Shown piece by piece: positions 17,513 through 25,744 of a stretch of DNA of 64,000 nt. Source of the DNA: Lachnospiraceae bacterium (GTDB lineage: Bacteria > Bacillota > Clostridia > Lachnospirales > Lachnospiraceae); contig JAQXJP010000018.1 of NCBI GenBank assembly GCA_029008875.1, positions 1-64,000 of the forward strand, given 5' to 3'. Within the stretch, counting starts at the first letter, position 1. Each line of letters opens with the position of its first letter. Made by a program: the position numbers and the translations under genes. Under the pieces are notes generated by a model. It did not search any database, had not been told where the DNA came from, and worked only from the letters and a program-made list of their open reading frames with translations.

Positions 17513-18766
17513 TTAATCTTCCTGTCTGCGGAGAATGTCAAACTCCTCCAATTCCACGCCCAAATCCACATAGAATATCTGCTGCGGGTGCGGACAGGAT
17601 TCCATGGGATTCCCCTCCTCATCCATCAGGGCCTGCACGGTTACGAGGATGTTCTCGCCGCTGGGCTTCATGACTTCAATCTGCTCTCCCACGGAGAATT
17701 TGTTTCTCTGCTCCATGCGGTACATGCCATTCTCATTCTTCGGTCCAACGATGCCGAGATAGGTGTATCCCTTCTCGTAGGTGTTGCTGTCGTAAATCTG
17801 CGCCTCCTCCGAAGGCTTTCCGTAGAAAAATCCGGTGGTAAACTGACGGTATGTGCAACTTCTGATCTGCTCCCAGTACCACTTCATATTCTGCTCATAT
17901 TTTTCCGGAGATTCCAGATAATCGTCGATGGCCTTGCGGTAGGTGCGCGCCACCGTAGCCACATAGAGCGCCGTCTTCATGCGCCCTTCGATTTTAAAGC
18001 TGTCAATCCCCGCCTCCACAAGATCCGGAATATGCTCAATCATGCACAAATCCTTGGAATTGAAGATAAAGGTGCCGCGGTCATTCTCATAGACCGGCAG
18101 ATACTCGCCGGGCCGGCTTTCCTCCACCACGGAATACTTCCAGCGGCAGGGGTGAGTACACGCCCCTTTATTGGCATCCCGGCCGGTAAAATAGTTGGAC
18201 AACAGACATCTACCGGAATAGGAGATGCACATAGCCCCGTGAATAAAGGTCTCAATCTCCAAATCCTCCGGTATGTTGTCCCGGATCTCACGAATCTCCT
18301 TCAAGGACAATTCCCTGGCACTCACCACCCGAGTTGCCCCCTGAGCGTACCAGAAACGGTAGGTTCCGTAATTGGTATTGTTGGCCTGTGTGCTGATGTG
18401 GCGCTCAATCTCAGGACACTCCTCCCCCGCAATCACGAAAATAGCCGGGTCTGCGATAATCAGCGCATCCGGCCGATCCGGCTTCATGTCCCGAAGTTCG
18501 CGAAAATACTCTCGAACCCCCTCCAAATCGTAGTTGTGAGCCAGAATATTGGCTGTCACATAGACCCGTACTCCGTGGGCGTGGGCAAAGGCAATCCCCT
18601 CCGCCATCTCATCGTGGGAAAAATTCTTAGCTTTCGCCCGAAGTCCAAAAGCCTCCCCGCCGATGTACACGGCATCCGCCCCGTAGATTACCGCAATTTT
18701 TAACACTTCCAAACTGCTGGCCGGAACCAGAAGTTCAATTTCTCGTCTTTTCCTGTTTTCTGCCAT
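17513..18766 (-). CDS. trhP: U32 family tRNA 5-hydroxyuridine hydroxylase (TrhP-like)
   Basis: At 417 residues the protein matches the peptidase-U32 family member YrrO of Bacillus, now linked to prephenate-dependent hydroxylation of uridine-34 in tRNA. It starts with ELLVPASSLEVLKIAVIYGADAVYIGG, the U32 core. Conserved cysteines sit in GAMCISYSGRCLLSNYFTG and ACTHPCRW, which resemble an Fe-S or metal site, and FKIEGRMKT is a further signature. trmR, which methylates the 5-hydroxyuridine product, lies 51 bp upstream. This neighbourhood (mltG-trmR-trhP) mirrors the Bacillus yrrL-yrrM-yrrN-yrrO order, with one U32 gene instead of two. Older databases call it collagenase-like protease; that is probably wrong. 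Confidence 0.9.
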   Translation of the reverse strand: MAENRKRREIELLVPASSLEVLKIAVIYGADAVYIGGEAFGLRAKAKNFSHDEMAEGIAFAHAHGVRVYVTANILAHNYDLEGVREYFRELRDMKPDRPDALIIADPAIFVIAGEECPEIERHISTQANNTNYGTYRFWYAQGATRVVSARELSLKEIREIRDNIPEDLEIETFIHGAMCISYSGRCLLSNYFTGRDANKGACTHPCRWKYSVVEESRPGEYLPVYENDRGTFIFNSKDLCMIEHIPDLVEAGIDSFKIEGRMKTALYVATVARTYRKAIDDYLESPEKYEQNMKWYWEQIRSCTYRQFTTGFFYGKPSEEAQIYDSNTYEKGYTYLGIVGPKNENGMYRMEQRNKFSVGEQIEVMKPSGENILVTVQALMDEEGNPMESCPHPQQIFYVDLGVELEEFDILRRQED

Positions 18767-18817
18767 GTAATACTCTCCAAAAAATCACGCAGCCCAATCC
18801 CGGCTTGCGACGCATGT

Positions 18818-19462
18818 TCAATGTCTCTTCACGGACACGGTAATTCCATCCCCCACCGGCAAAATGGCTGTCACCAGCTGCTCACTGTGGGTCAATTCGT
18901 AGATGTACTCCCGCATTCGCTTGTAGATGGTACGGTTTCTGCGCTCCACAACATAGTGGGACTCCACAATATCCCCCTCCTGGAGGACATTGTCGGACAC
19001 TAGCACCCCATCCTTTTTCAGGAGGCGCAGCACCTCCGGCATAAAATTGATATACTGTCCCTTTGCCGCATCCATGAATATGAGATCAAAGGGTTCCTGC
19101 AATGTGGGCAAAATCTCCTGGGCATCCCCCTCCAACAGGGTGATCTGACGCTCCTTTTTTGCCCTCACAAAATTCTCCCTCGCAATGGGAATTCTCTTAT
19201 CATAATTCTCGATGGTGGTAATCTCGCAATCTGCCGGTCCGTACTCCGCCATCAAAATTGCGGAAAAACCAACCGCCGTCCCCACCTCCAGAATATTCAT
19301 CGGCTTCTTCATCGCCAGGAGAAGTTTCAAAAAGCTCTGCATCTCTTTCCGAATAATCGGAACATAAGTATCCAGAGCTTCCTTCTCGATGGCGTCAAGG
19401 ATTTCCGTGTTACCGGTATCAAAGGAATTGATAAAGGTAACCATACGCTCATCTACTATCAT
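18818..19462 (-). CDS. trmR: tRNA 5-hydroxyuridine O-methyltransferase
   Basis: The 214-residue class I SAM methyltransferase has motif I as ILEVGTAVGFSAILMAE, then TTIENYDKR (acidic residue contacting ribose) and LIFMDAAKGQY, the catechol-O-methyltransferase-like metal/substrate region. Bacillus YrrM (TrmR) converts ho5U34 to mo5U34 in tRNA, and the adjacent U32 gene makes its substrate, so this functional assignment follows from context plus family. It starts two bases before the stop of the mltG-like gene region (gap of 2 bp), indicating tight co-transcription. The generic alternative is a small-molecule O-methyltransferase. Confidence 0.88.
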   Translation of the reverse strand: MIVDERMVTFINSFDTGNTEILDAIEKEALDTYVPIIRKEMQSFLKLLLAMKKPMNILEVGTAVGFSAILMAEYGPADCEITTIENYDKRIPIARENFVRAKKERQITLLEGDAQEILPTLQEPFDLIFMDAAKGQYINFMPEVLRLLKKDGVLVSDNVLQEGDIVESHYVVERRNRTIYKRMREYIYELTHSEQLVTAILPVGDGITVSVKRH

Positions 19463-19464
19463 AT

Positions 19465-19968
19465 TTACTCTCCGGCCTCCTGTGCCGCATCATCCCCCGT
19501 ATCCTCACCGGAAACCGGAACTGCCACCTCGTCATCCGTGTCCACCGTCGCGGTGCCCTCGGACTCCGCCGCAGATTCCTCATCGCTTGTCTCCTCTTTT
19601 GTACAGATGGTAATCAGAATCTCCTTCATGTCCATGGAGGTATTGAGGGTGTATGCTCCCGGGATTGCCTCCCCGGAATAAGCAGACAGTTTGATTTGTA
19701 AAAATCCAAGGTTCTTGTCGCGAATCAACCCTTTCTCCTCAAGGGTCTTCGCGATATCCCGATCCGACATCCCCTCCTTGATCAAAACCGGAATATCTAC
19801 CCCCGGTTCCGCAGACATGGCAGGTTCGGTAAACACCCGGTACCCGAAGTCATAGCCCACAGCCGACAACTGTACGGTGGCATAAACTACCATCACCACA
19901 ATCAGCACGGAAAATGCCCCCCGTATAAATTTGAACAATGCTTTGTTGCTACTGCTTGAATTACTCAT
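19465..19968 (-). CDS. MltG-like membrane protein lacking the lytic transglycosylase domain
   Basis: The 167-residue product has a short polar N terminus, one membrane helix (about residues 16-36) and an extracellular LysM-like segment (IPVLIKEGMSDRDIAKTLEE, EAIPGAYTLNTSMDMKEILITI), as found at the start of MltG/YceG. It then ends in an acidic, low-complexity tail (rich in E, D, S, A and T) instead of the roughly 200-residue catalytic domain with its glutamate. Position between the DUF1292/ruvX region and trmR equals that of Bacillus yrrL (mltG). It cannot cleave peptidoglycan itself; it may bind or regulate. The reading frame is clean, so this looks like a short family variant rather than a fresh pseudogene. 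Confidence 0.82.
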   Translation of the reverse strand: MSNSSSSNKALFKFIRGAFSVLIVVMVVYATVQLSAVGYDFGYRVFTEPAMSAEPGVDIPVLIKEGMSDRDIAKTLEEKGLIRDKNLGFLQIKLSAYSGEAIPGAYTLNTSMDMKEILITICTKEETSDEESAAESEGTATVDTDDEVAVPVSGEDTGDDAAQEAGE

Positions 19969-20011
19969 TCCTTATCTCCTTACGCATCGGCACCGACAAA
20001 TTAAATCTAAA

Positions 20012-21685
20012 TTATACTTCCATAATAATCGGCATAATCATGGGACGACGCTTTGTCTCTTTCCACACAAAATCACCCAGCGAGTCCTTAATCTCGTTCT
20101 TGATCTTGCCCCAGTCCGTAATATTGTGGTCCATGCAGTATTCCATGGTACTGTTGAGTACGCTCTGAGCCTCATCCATCAGACTCTCGGAATTCCGCAC
20201 ATACACAAATCCGCGGGATACGATATCCGGTCCCGCAAGCACCTGTCCGGAGCCGCTCTCCAGAGTCATAACCACAATGATGATTCCATCCTCCGCCAAT
20301 TTCTGGCGATCCCGGATGACAATGTTGCCCACGTCACCGACGCCCAGGCCATCCACCATGATATTTCCAACCGGAGCCTGTCCGATCACATCCGCACCAT
20401 TCTCATCGATGGCGAGAATATCTCCTGCGGACAAAATCTTGATATGGTCCTTATCCCATCCCAGTTCCTCCGCAATCTTGGCCTGTGCCACCAGATGCTT
20501 GTACTCTCCGTGCACCGGAACGGAATATTTGGGATTCACAAGTGAATAAATCAACTTGATATCTTCTCTGCAGGCATGTCCGGACACATGGACATCCTGG
20601 GAGATGACATCCGCGCCCCTCTGCATCAACTCGTTGATAATCCCGGTAACCGATTTCTCGTTGCCCGGGATTGGGCTGGAACTGAACACAATGGTATCCC
20701 CCGGCTTGATGCTGACCTTGCGGTGGGCACCGCTTGCCATGCGGGAAAGAGCCGCCATGGTCTCCCCCTGGCTACCGGTGGTGATAATAACTGTCTTTTC
20801 ATCCGGATAATTGCGGAGATTATCCGTCTCAATCAGGATATTGTCCGGCAGGGACAGATATCCCAGTTCCGAAGCAATGGAGATGATATTGACCATGCTC
20901 CGCCCCTCGATGGCCACCTTGCGCCCGTACTTATCCGCACAGTTGATAATTTGCTGCACACGATCCACATTGGATGCGAAGGTCGCAACAATAATCCTGG
21001 AATTGCTGTGCTCCGCAAAAATGTTTTCCAGGGTTTTTCCAACGGTTTTTTCCGACATGGTAAATCCCGGTCTCTCCGCATTGGTACTGTCACAAAGCAG
21101 TGCCAGCACACCCTTTTTCCCGATCTCTCCAAAGCGTGCCAAATCGATGGCATCTCCGAATACCGGCGTGTAATCCACCTTAAAGTCTCCGGTGTGAACC
21201 ACAATTCCCGCCGGGGAATAGATTGCCAAAGCAGCCGCATCCTGAATACTGTGATTTGTCTTAATAAATTCTACCCGGAAGCATCCCAGATTGATATGCT
21301 GGCCGTATTTTACCACTTTTCGTTTTACCTTATTCAACAAATCATGTTCTTCTAATTTGTGTTCAATGATTCCGATGGTGAGCTTGGTTGCATAAATCGG
21401 CACATTGATCTCCCGAAGCACATAAGGAATCGCACCGATATGATCCTCATGTCCGTGTGTGATAAAAAAGCCCTTGACCTTGTCGATATTGTCCTTCAGA
21501 TATGTAATATCCGGAATGACCAAATCGATTCCAAGCATATCATCCTCCGGGAAGGAAAGTCCGCAATCCACCACAATGATGCTGTCATCATACTCGAATG
21601 CGGTGATGTTCATTCCGATCTGACCAAGACCTCCCAAAGGAATTATCTTAAGCTTCCCTGTATTAACTTGTTCCTGTTTCTTCAA
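20012..21685 (-). CDS. rnj: Ribonuclease J
   Basis: The metallo-beta-lactamase/beta-CASP nuclease degrades and matures RNA with 5'-to-3' exonuclease and endonuclease activity. The zinc motif is HGHEDH at residues 77-82, with further ligands in IHTGDF-like VVHTGDFKVDYTP and in the C-terminal part (VHVSGHACREDIKL, VHGEYKHL). At 557 residues it is full length (Bacillus RNase J1: 555). It sits between the DUF1292 gene and the mltG-like gene, a position where Bacillus has no such gene. Whether it is the J1 or J2 type cannot be told here. Confidence 0.95.
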   Translation of the reverse strand: MKKQEQVNTGKLKIIPLGGLGQIGMNITAFEYDDSIIVVDCGLSFPEDDMLGIDLVIPDITYLKDNIDKVKGFFITHGHEDHIGAIPYVLREINVPIYATKLTIGIIEHKLEEHDLLNKVKRKVVKYGQHINLGCFRVEFIKTNHSIQDAAALAIYSPAGIVVHTGDFKVDYTPVFGDAIDLARFGEIGKKGVLALLCDSTNAERPGFTMSEKTVGKTLENIFAEHSNSRIIVATFASNVDRVQQIINCADKYGRKVAIEGRSMVNIISIASELGYLSLPDNILIETDNLRNYPDEKTVIITTGSQGETMAALSRMASGAHRKVSIKPGDTIVFSSSPIPGNEKSVTGIINELMQRGADVISQDVHVSGHACREDIKLIYSLVNPKYSVPVHGEYKHLVAQAKIAEELGWDKDHIKILSAGDILAIDENGADVIGQAPVGNIMVDGLGVGDVGNIVIRDRQKLAEDGIIIVVMTLESGSGQVLAGPDIVSRGFVYVRNSESLMDEAQSVLNSTMEYCMDHNITDWGKIKNEIKDSLGDFVWKETKRRPMIMPIIMEV

Positions 21686-21713
21686 AATATTACCTCCTAA
21701 TAAATTCCGTCCG

Positions 21714-21977
21714 TTAAAAACTTACATTCGTGTCCTCATCCGTAAGCTCAGAAAATACTTTCGCCAGGGCGGAAAATTCTACATCATCCTCCACCATCTC
21801 GTAAAGTACTTCCTCATCTTCCGTGTGAATCTCCTTTAAAATATATGCCTCGCAATCTCCTTCCTCTGTTCCGTCAGAGACAAGAAGATATTTTGCCCCA
21901 TTTAACTGAGTCTCCTCCTCCACGGCAAACTCAACCGGCTGATTGGTTTCCGGGTCGAAAAAGGTAACTTTTTCCAT
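21714..21977 (-). CDS. DUF1292 family protein (YrzB-like)
   Basis: This small acidic protein of 87 residues has the DUF1292 core: a start with VTFFDPETNQPVEFAVEEET, then KYLLVSDGTEEGDCEAYILKE, then an acidic C-terminal part. The function of the family is unknown. It lies 9 bp downstream of ruvX, exactly as yrzB follows yrrK in Bacillus, and precedes rnj by 28 bp. The conserved linkage ireB-ruvX-DUF1292 supports the call more than the sequence alone. Confidence 0.88.
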   Translation of the reverse strand: MEKVTFFDPETNQPVEFAVEEETQLNGAKYLLVSDGTEEGDCEAYILKEIHTEDEEVLYEMVEDDVEFSALAKVFSELTDEDTNVSF

Positions 21978-21986
21978 AAAAATCTC

Positions 21987-22415
21987 CTATCTATTGCGCA
22001 AATAATCCAAATATCCTTGCAAAATAAAAATAGCCGCAATCTCGTCCACATAATCCTTGCGGTTTTCTCTTCGTATTCCCATCTCCATCATGGAATTGTC
22101 CGCGGCAACGGTGGTCAGGCGCTCATCCCACAGAACTACCGGAAGCCCTGTACGGCGCTCCAGCATCTCAGCGAATTCCTTCGTCCTCTCACAGCGTTCC
22201 CCTTCGGTATTGTTCATGTTCTTGGGATAGCCCAGCACAATTTTCTCCACGGTCCTGTACTCTGCTATCAGTTCCTCGATTCGAGCCAATGTCTGCCGCA
22301 GCTTTGCCGGGGACTTGCGCCTGATAATCTCCACGCCTTGCGCGGTCAACAGCAACTCGTCACTGACTGCAACGCCCACGGTCTTCGACCCGAAATCCAA
22401 CCCTAAAATTCGCAT
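21987..22415 (-). CDS. ruvX: Holliday junction resolvase-like / pre-16S rRNA nuclease RuvX (YqgF)
   Basis: The 142-residue RNase H-fold protein begins [17 protein letters not shown], with the first catalytic Asp. Later come [21 protein letters not shown] with the conserved Glu, and [18 protein letters not shown] with the C-terminal catalytic Asp. In E. coli YqgF matures the 5' end of 16S rRNA; in other bacteria it has been linked to Holliday junction cleavage. It is the middle gene of the conserved ireB-ruvX-DUF1292 triplet. Confidence 0.93.
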   Translation of the reverse strand: MRILGLDFGSKTVGVAVSDELLLTAQGVEIIRRKSPAKLRQTLARIEELIAEYRTVEKIVLGYPKNMNNTEGERCERTKEFAEMLERRTGLPVVLWDERLTTVAADNSMMEMGIRRENRKDYVDEIAAIFILQGYLDYLRNR

Positions 22416-22471
22416 AACTCTCCTGTATCACCCCGGCAATCCCTCCGGATTCCTTCGAATCCCCTGCAGGG

Positions 22472-22735
22472 TTATTTCCAAGACTCCTTCTCAATGTATA
22501 CCTTGAGAACCTCTTCCACCAGTTCATCCCGCTCCACGCGCCGAATCAGACTTCTGGCATTATTATGGCTGGTGATGTACGTCGGATCACCGGACATAAT
22601 ATATCCCACAATCTGATTGACCGGATTGTAGCCTTTCTCGCTCAACGCTTCGTAGACCAGACGAATCACATCCTTAACCTGAAGCTCCGGCTCTTTTTGA
22701 ACTGTAAAAAATTGTGTGTTATTCAAATCCTGCAT
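22472..22735 (-). CDS. ireB: IreB family regulatory phosphoprotein (UPF0297)
   Basis: The product is an 87-residue protein of the IreB/YrzL family. In Enterococcus, IreB is phosphorylated by the PASTA kinase IreK on N-terminal threonines and tunes cephalosporin tolerance. Thr7 and Thr11 here (NNTQFFTVQ) are candidates for that modification. The core motif [20 protein letters not shown] is intact. It is the first gene of the ireB-ruvX-DUF1292 set, although alaS, its usual upstream neighbour in Bacillus, is replaced by mtaB 63 bp away. Confidence 0.93.
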   Translation of the reverse strand: MQDLNNTQFFTVQKEPELQVKDVIRLVYEALSEKGYNPVNQIVGYIMSGDPTYITSHNNARSLIRRVERDELVEEVLKVYIEKESWK

Positions 22736-22798
22736 ATGCTCACGCCCTCACATTCGTTCCTATTGTAAACTAGAATGAGCAAAAAAACAACCTCTATC

Positions 22799-24112
22799 TT
22801 ATGAGTTGTCCACGTCCATCAAGTACAAATCCTCACGAATGGGCCTTTGGATTTTTCCTCTGCAAATGCGGTTGGTCAAATCCGTTTTTGAGGTAGCCGC
22901 AACCTTCACATATTCCCTTGTGTAGCCTGTGTACATCCGTTGTCCGTCGATTTCCACCAGTTCCTCGAACAATGCTTCCTGCACAGTTCCCACATAATGT
23001 TCCCGAAACTGCCGGGACATTTTCTCCTCCAGCCCCATGAGCAATGCGCTTCTGGCCGTCTTCACGGTCTCCGGGACCTGATTCTCCATGACGGCAGCCC
23101 GGGTTCCCTTCCTTTTGGAATATTTAAAAATATGCATCTCGTAAAAATGGACGCGCTCCAGATATGCTCTGGTTATGGCAAATTCCTCCTCCGTCTCCCC
23201 GGGGAAGCCCACAATCACATCCGTGGTGATAGCCGGATGATCATAGTATTTGCGCAGCAGCTCACATCCATTCGCATACTGCCCCGTGGTATATTTTCGA
23301 TTCATCCTCTGCAGCGTATCGTCGCATCCGCTCTGCAGGGACAGGTGGAAATGGGGACAGACCTTGGTAAGGGAGGCCAGTTCCCGAACAAATTCCTCCG
23401 TAATCAGCCGTGGCTCTAAGGAGCCCAGACGAATCCTCTCGATTCCCGGTATCTCATGAACCTCCCGGATCAGATGCAACAGGTCGTCCTCGATGTCCAC
23501 GCCGTAGGAACTCAGATGGATTCCGGTCAGCACCACCTCCCGGTAACCCTTCTGCGCAAGACCTTCTATCTCCGCAATCACATTCTCCGGTCTGCGGCTT
23601 CTGACCCTGCCCCTGGCGTAGGGGATAATGCAGTAGCTGCAAAACTGATTGCATCCGTCCTGCACCTTGATAAACGCCCTGGTATGCTCCGCAGTCTGTG
23701 ACAGAAACAGTTCCTCGAAGGGCTGTCCCTGTTCATTGATGTCAATCACTGCACTCTGTTCCCCTCGCTCCTGCCAGAACTGTTCCAACAGTCCCACCAA
23801 TTCGTGTTTTCGGTTATTTCCGATAACAATATCCACCGCGTCGTCCTTTTGGGCGTCCTCTTCCCTGGTCTGCACATAGCACCCGGCAGCCACCACCACC
23901 GCGTCCGGATTCTGCTTTTTCGCCTTGTGAAGCATCTGGCGTGATTTGCGGTCCGCAATGTTGGTGACAGAACAGGTATTGATGACATACACATCCGCAA
24001 ATTCACTGAAAGGCACGATTTCATAGCCCGCTGCTTCCAGCATCTGCTGCATAGCTTCCGTCTCATATGCATTCACTTTACACCCCAAATTGTGGAGGGC
24101 TGCTTTTTTCAT
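22799..24112 (-). CDS. mtaB: tRNA t6A37 C2-methylthiotransferase MtaB
   Basis: The start at ATG 24112 is preferred because AAAGG lies 9 nt upstream; the earlier in-frame ATGs overlap or precede that site. The 437-residue protein has the three domains of methylthiotransferases. The N-terminal UPF0004 domain starts LGCKVNAYETEAM and has cysteines in NTCSVTNIADRKSRQ. The radical SAM domain has the Cx3Cx2C motif in DGCNQFCSYCIIPYARG. The C-terminal TRAM domain is from about residue 365. It inserts sulfur and methyl into t6A37 of tRNA reading ANN codons. It is the ortholog of Bacillus yqeV, at the end of the conserved dnaJ-prmA-rsmE-mtaB run. Confidence 0.95.
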   Translation of the reverse strand: MKKAALHNLGCKVNAYETEAMQQMLEAAGYEIVPFSEFADVYVINTCSVTNIADRKSRQMLHKAKKQNPDAVVVAAGCYVQTREEDAQKDDAVDIVIGNNRKHELVGLLEQFWQERGEQSAVIDINEQGQPFEELFLSQTAEHTRAFIKVQDGCNQFCSYCIIPYARGRVRSRRPENVIAEIEGLAQKGYREVVLTGIHLSSYGVDIEDDLLHLIREVHEIPGIERIRLGSLEPRLITEEFVRELASLTKVCPHFHLSLQSGCDDTLQRMNRKYTTGQYANGCELLRKYYDHPAITTDVIVGFPGETEEEFAITRAYLERVHFYEMHIFKYSKRKGTRAAVMENQVPETVKTARSALLMGLEEKMSRQFREHYVGTVQEALFEELVEIDGQRMYTGYTREYVKVAATSKTDLTNRICRGKIQRPIREDLYLMDVDNS

Positions 24113-24129
24113 CTTTCTCATCCTTTCAA

Positions 24130-24158
24130 TTGACTTTTCCACCGAAAACAATTACTAT
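24130..24158 (+). promoter_or_regulatory. Promoter of the HPr-like gene
   Basis: TTGACT (24130-24135) and TACTAT (24153-24158) are spaced by 17 bp, and the partial palindrome ACTATCATGGTAGATAGT covers and follows the -10 element. Confidence 0.5.
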
Positions 24159-24194
24159 CATGGTAGATAGTTTTTTGGCAAGGAGGTTTTCGAT

Positions 24195-24434
24195 ATGAAA
24201 ACAGTACAGATTTCATTAAATTCCATTGGCAAGGTAAAATCCTTCGTCAATGCGATTTCACAGTTTGATTTTGATTTTGACTTAATTTCCGGGAGATATG
24301 TCATCGATGCCAAATCCATTATGGGTATTTTCAGTTTGGATCTCTCCAAGCCCATCGAATTGGCAATCCACACCGAAAGCAACACCGACGAGATTATGGA
24401 AGTGTTGAAGCCATACATTATTGAGACCATCTAG
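24195..24434 (+). CDS. HPr-like protein without the phosphorylatable histidine
   Basis: This 79-residue protein follows the HPr fold pattern. It conserves KSIMGIFSLDL (residues 40-50), so Ser41 matches regulatory Ser46 of HPr. The active-site loop, normally GxHARPA, reads NSIGKVKSF here: the His15 position is not a histidine and the adjacent Arg is gone. It therefore cannot carry phosphate for the PTS. In this it resembles Bacillus Crh, which has Gln at that site and works only as a CcpA co-regulator after HPr kinase phosphorylates Ser46. The equivalent role here is inference. It is monocistronic with its own promoter, AAGGAGG site and terminator, convergent with thiI. Confidence 0.82.
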   Translation: MKTVQISLNSIGKVKSFVNAISQFDFDFDLISGRYVIDAKSIMGIFSLDLSKPIELAIHTESNTDEIMEVLKPYIIETI

Positions 24435-24442
24435 TTGAGAAA

Positions 24443-24471
24443 AAGGAGCTGTAAAACAGTTCCTTTTTTTT
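24443..24471 (+). terminator. Terminator after the HPr-like gene
   Basis: AAGGAGCTGT and ACAGTTCCTT form a stem with a 3-nt loop followed by eight T residues. Confidence 0.85.
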
Positions 24472-24517
24472 CTCTTTCCCGTCCCGATTTTATGTCCCTG
24501 TGCCGTCGTTTCGCTTA

Positions 24518-25702
24518 TTATTCCGCGTCCACCATGATTACCTCTGTGGTCTCGATGGCAGTCCTCATCAATCCCTCGATCTTCTCTTCCAGATTCTTCT
24601 CGGATCTCTTGATATACTCCAGATTCGGCTTTGTAACCGGATGCTTTGCCACGAAGATGGTACAACAATCCTCAAAGGGCAAAATGGAGGTCTCGTAGGT
24701 ATCGATTTTCTCCGCGATGGTCACAATGTCCTGCTTATCCAAGGCGATACAAGGGCGGTAAACCGGAAGGGAACATACCTCGTTGGTCACAGCCAGAGAC
24801 TGCATGGTCTGGCTTGCCACCTGCCCGATGCTCTCGCCGGTCACAAGGCCCAGGCAACCGCTTTCCTTGGCAAAATGCTCCGCAATCATCATCATATAGC
24901 GACGCATGATGATGGTCAGCTCATCGTGGGGGCATTTCTCGTAGATATACAGCTGAATATCCGTGAAATTCACCACATTCAACTTGATTCTGCCGGAGTA
25001 GCGGGCCACCTTCTTGGCCAAATCCACAACCTTCTGCTTTGCCCGCTCACTGGTGTAAGGCGGCGCATGAAAATAGGTTGCCTCCAGAGTAACGCCGCGC
25101 TTAGAGATCATATATCCCGCCACCGGACTGTCAATACCGCCGGAGAGAAGAAGCATGGCTTTCCCCGCGGATCCCAGGGGCATTCCGCCCTGTCCCGGAA
25201 GCTCCGTGGAGTAAATGTTGATCATGGGACGAATTTCGATGTGGATCATCACCTGGGGATGGTGCACATCCACCTTGGTCTCCGGAAATGCCTCCAGTAT
25301 CCGCTCCCCGATTGCCGCATTGATCTCCATGGAAGTCATGGGGTAGTTTTTGCGGGCGCGACGGGCATCCACCTTGAAGGTGAAATTCTTGTCCGGGTAG
25401 GTTTCCTCAATGTGGTCAATCACATCCTTGGCCAACTGCTCAAAGCCCCGATCCTCCACCAGGATGACCGGACAGATTCCCACGATGCCGAACACGCGTT
25501 GCAATGCCGCAACAGCCTCATCGTAATCGTATTCTCCCTGGGCCTCCACATAGATTCGCCCGTTCTCCTTGCGAACGTTGAATTCCCCGTCCACATTCTT
25601 CAGCTGGTAAGCGATGTTGGAAACCAGCTTATCCTCGAAAATGTATCGGTTTTTCCCCTTGATGGCAATCTCCGCATATTTAATCAAAAAAGCACTGTAC
25701 AT
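24518..25702 (-). CDS. thiI: tRNA 4-thiouridine synthase ThiI (without rhodanese domain)
   Basis: The 394-residue enzyme adenylates and thiolates U8 of tRNA and may also supply sulfur for thiamine. An N-terminal ferredoxin-like/THUMP region precedes the PP-loop ATP pyrophosphatase motif LLSGGIDSPVAGY near residue 181. The protein ends about 90 residues short of E. coli ThiI because the C-terminal rhodanese domain is missing, as in Bacillus ThiI. There, a dedicated cysteine desulfurase encoded next door supplies sulfur, and a cysteine desulfurase gene is indeed 42 bp upstream here. Confidence 0.95.
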   Translation of the reverse strand: MYSAFLIKYAEIAIKGKNRYIFEDKLVSNIAYQLKNVDGEFNVRKENGRIYVEAQGEYDYDEAVAALQRVFGIVGICPVILVEDRGFEQLAKDVIDHIEETYPDKNFTFKVDARRARKNYPMTSMEINAAIGERILEAFPETKVDVHHPQVMIHIEIRPMINIYSTELPGQGGMPLGSAGKAMLLLSGGIDSPVAGYMISKRGVTLEATYFHAPPYTSERAKQKVVDLAKKVARYSGRIKLNVVNFTDIQLYIYEKCPHDELTIIMRRYMMMIAEHFAKESGCLGLVTGESIGQVASQTMQSLAVTNEVCSLPVYRPCIALDKQDIVTIAEKIDTYETSILPFEDCCTIFVAKHPVTKPNLEYIKRSEKNLEEKIEGLMRTAIETTEVIMVDAE

Positions 25703-25744
25703 AGATTTCTCCTTCTGATATCGATTGTTTGTGTTTGTGTACCA

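Noticed and set aside
17247-17516. Reading frames of 81-89 residues over the REP-like block
   Set aside because: They are translations of the palindromic repeats on each strand and contain no independent coding signal.
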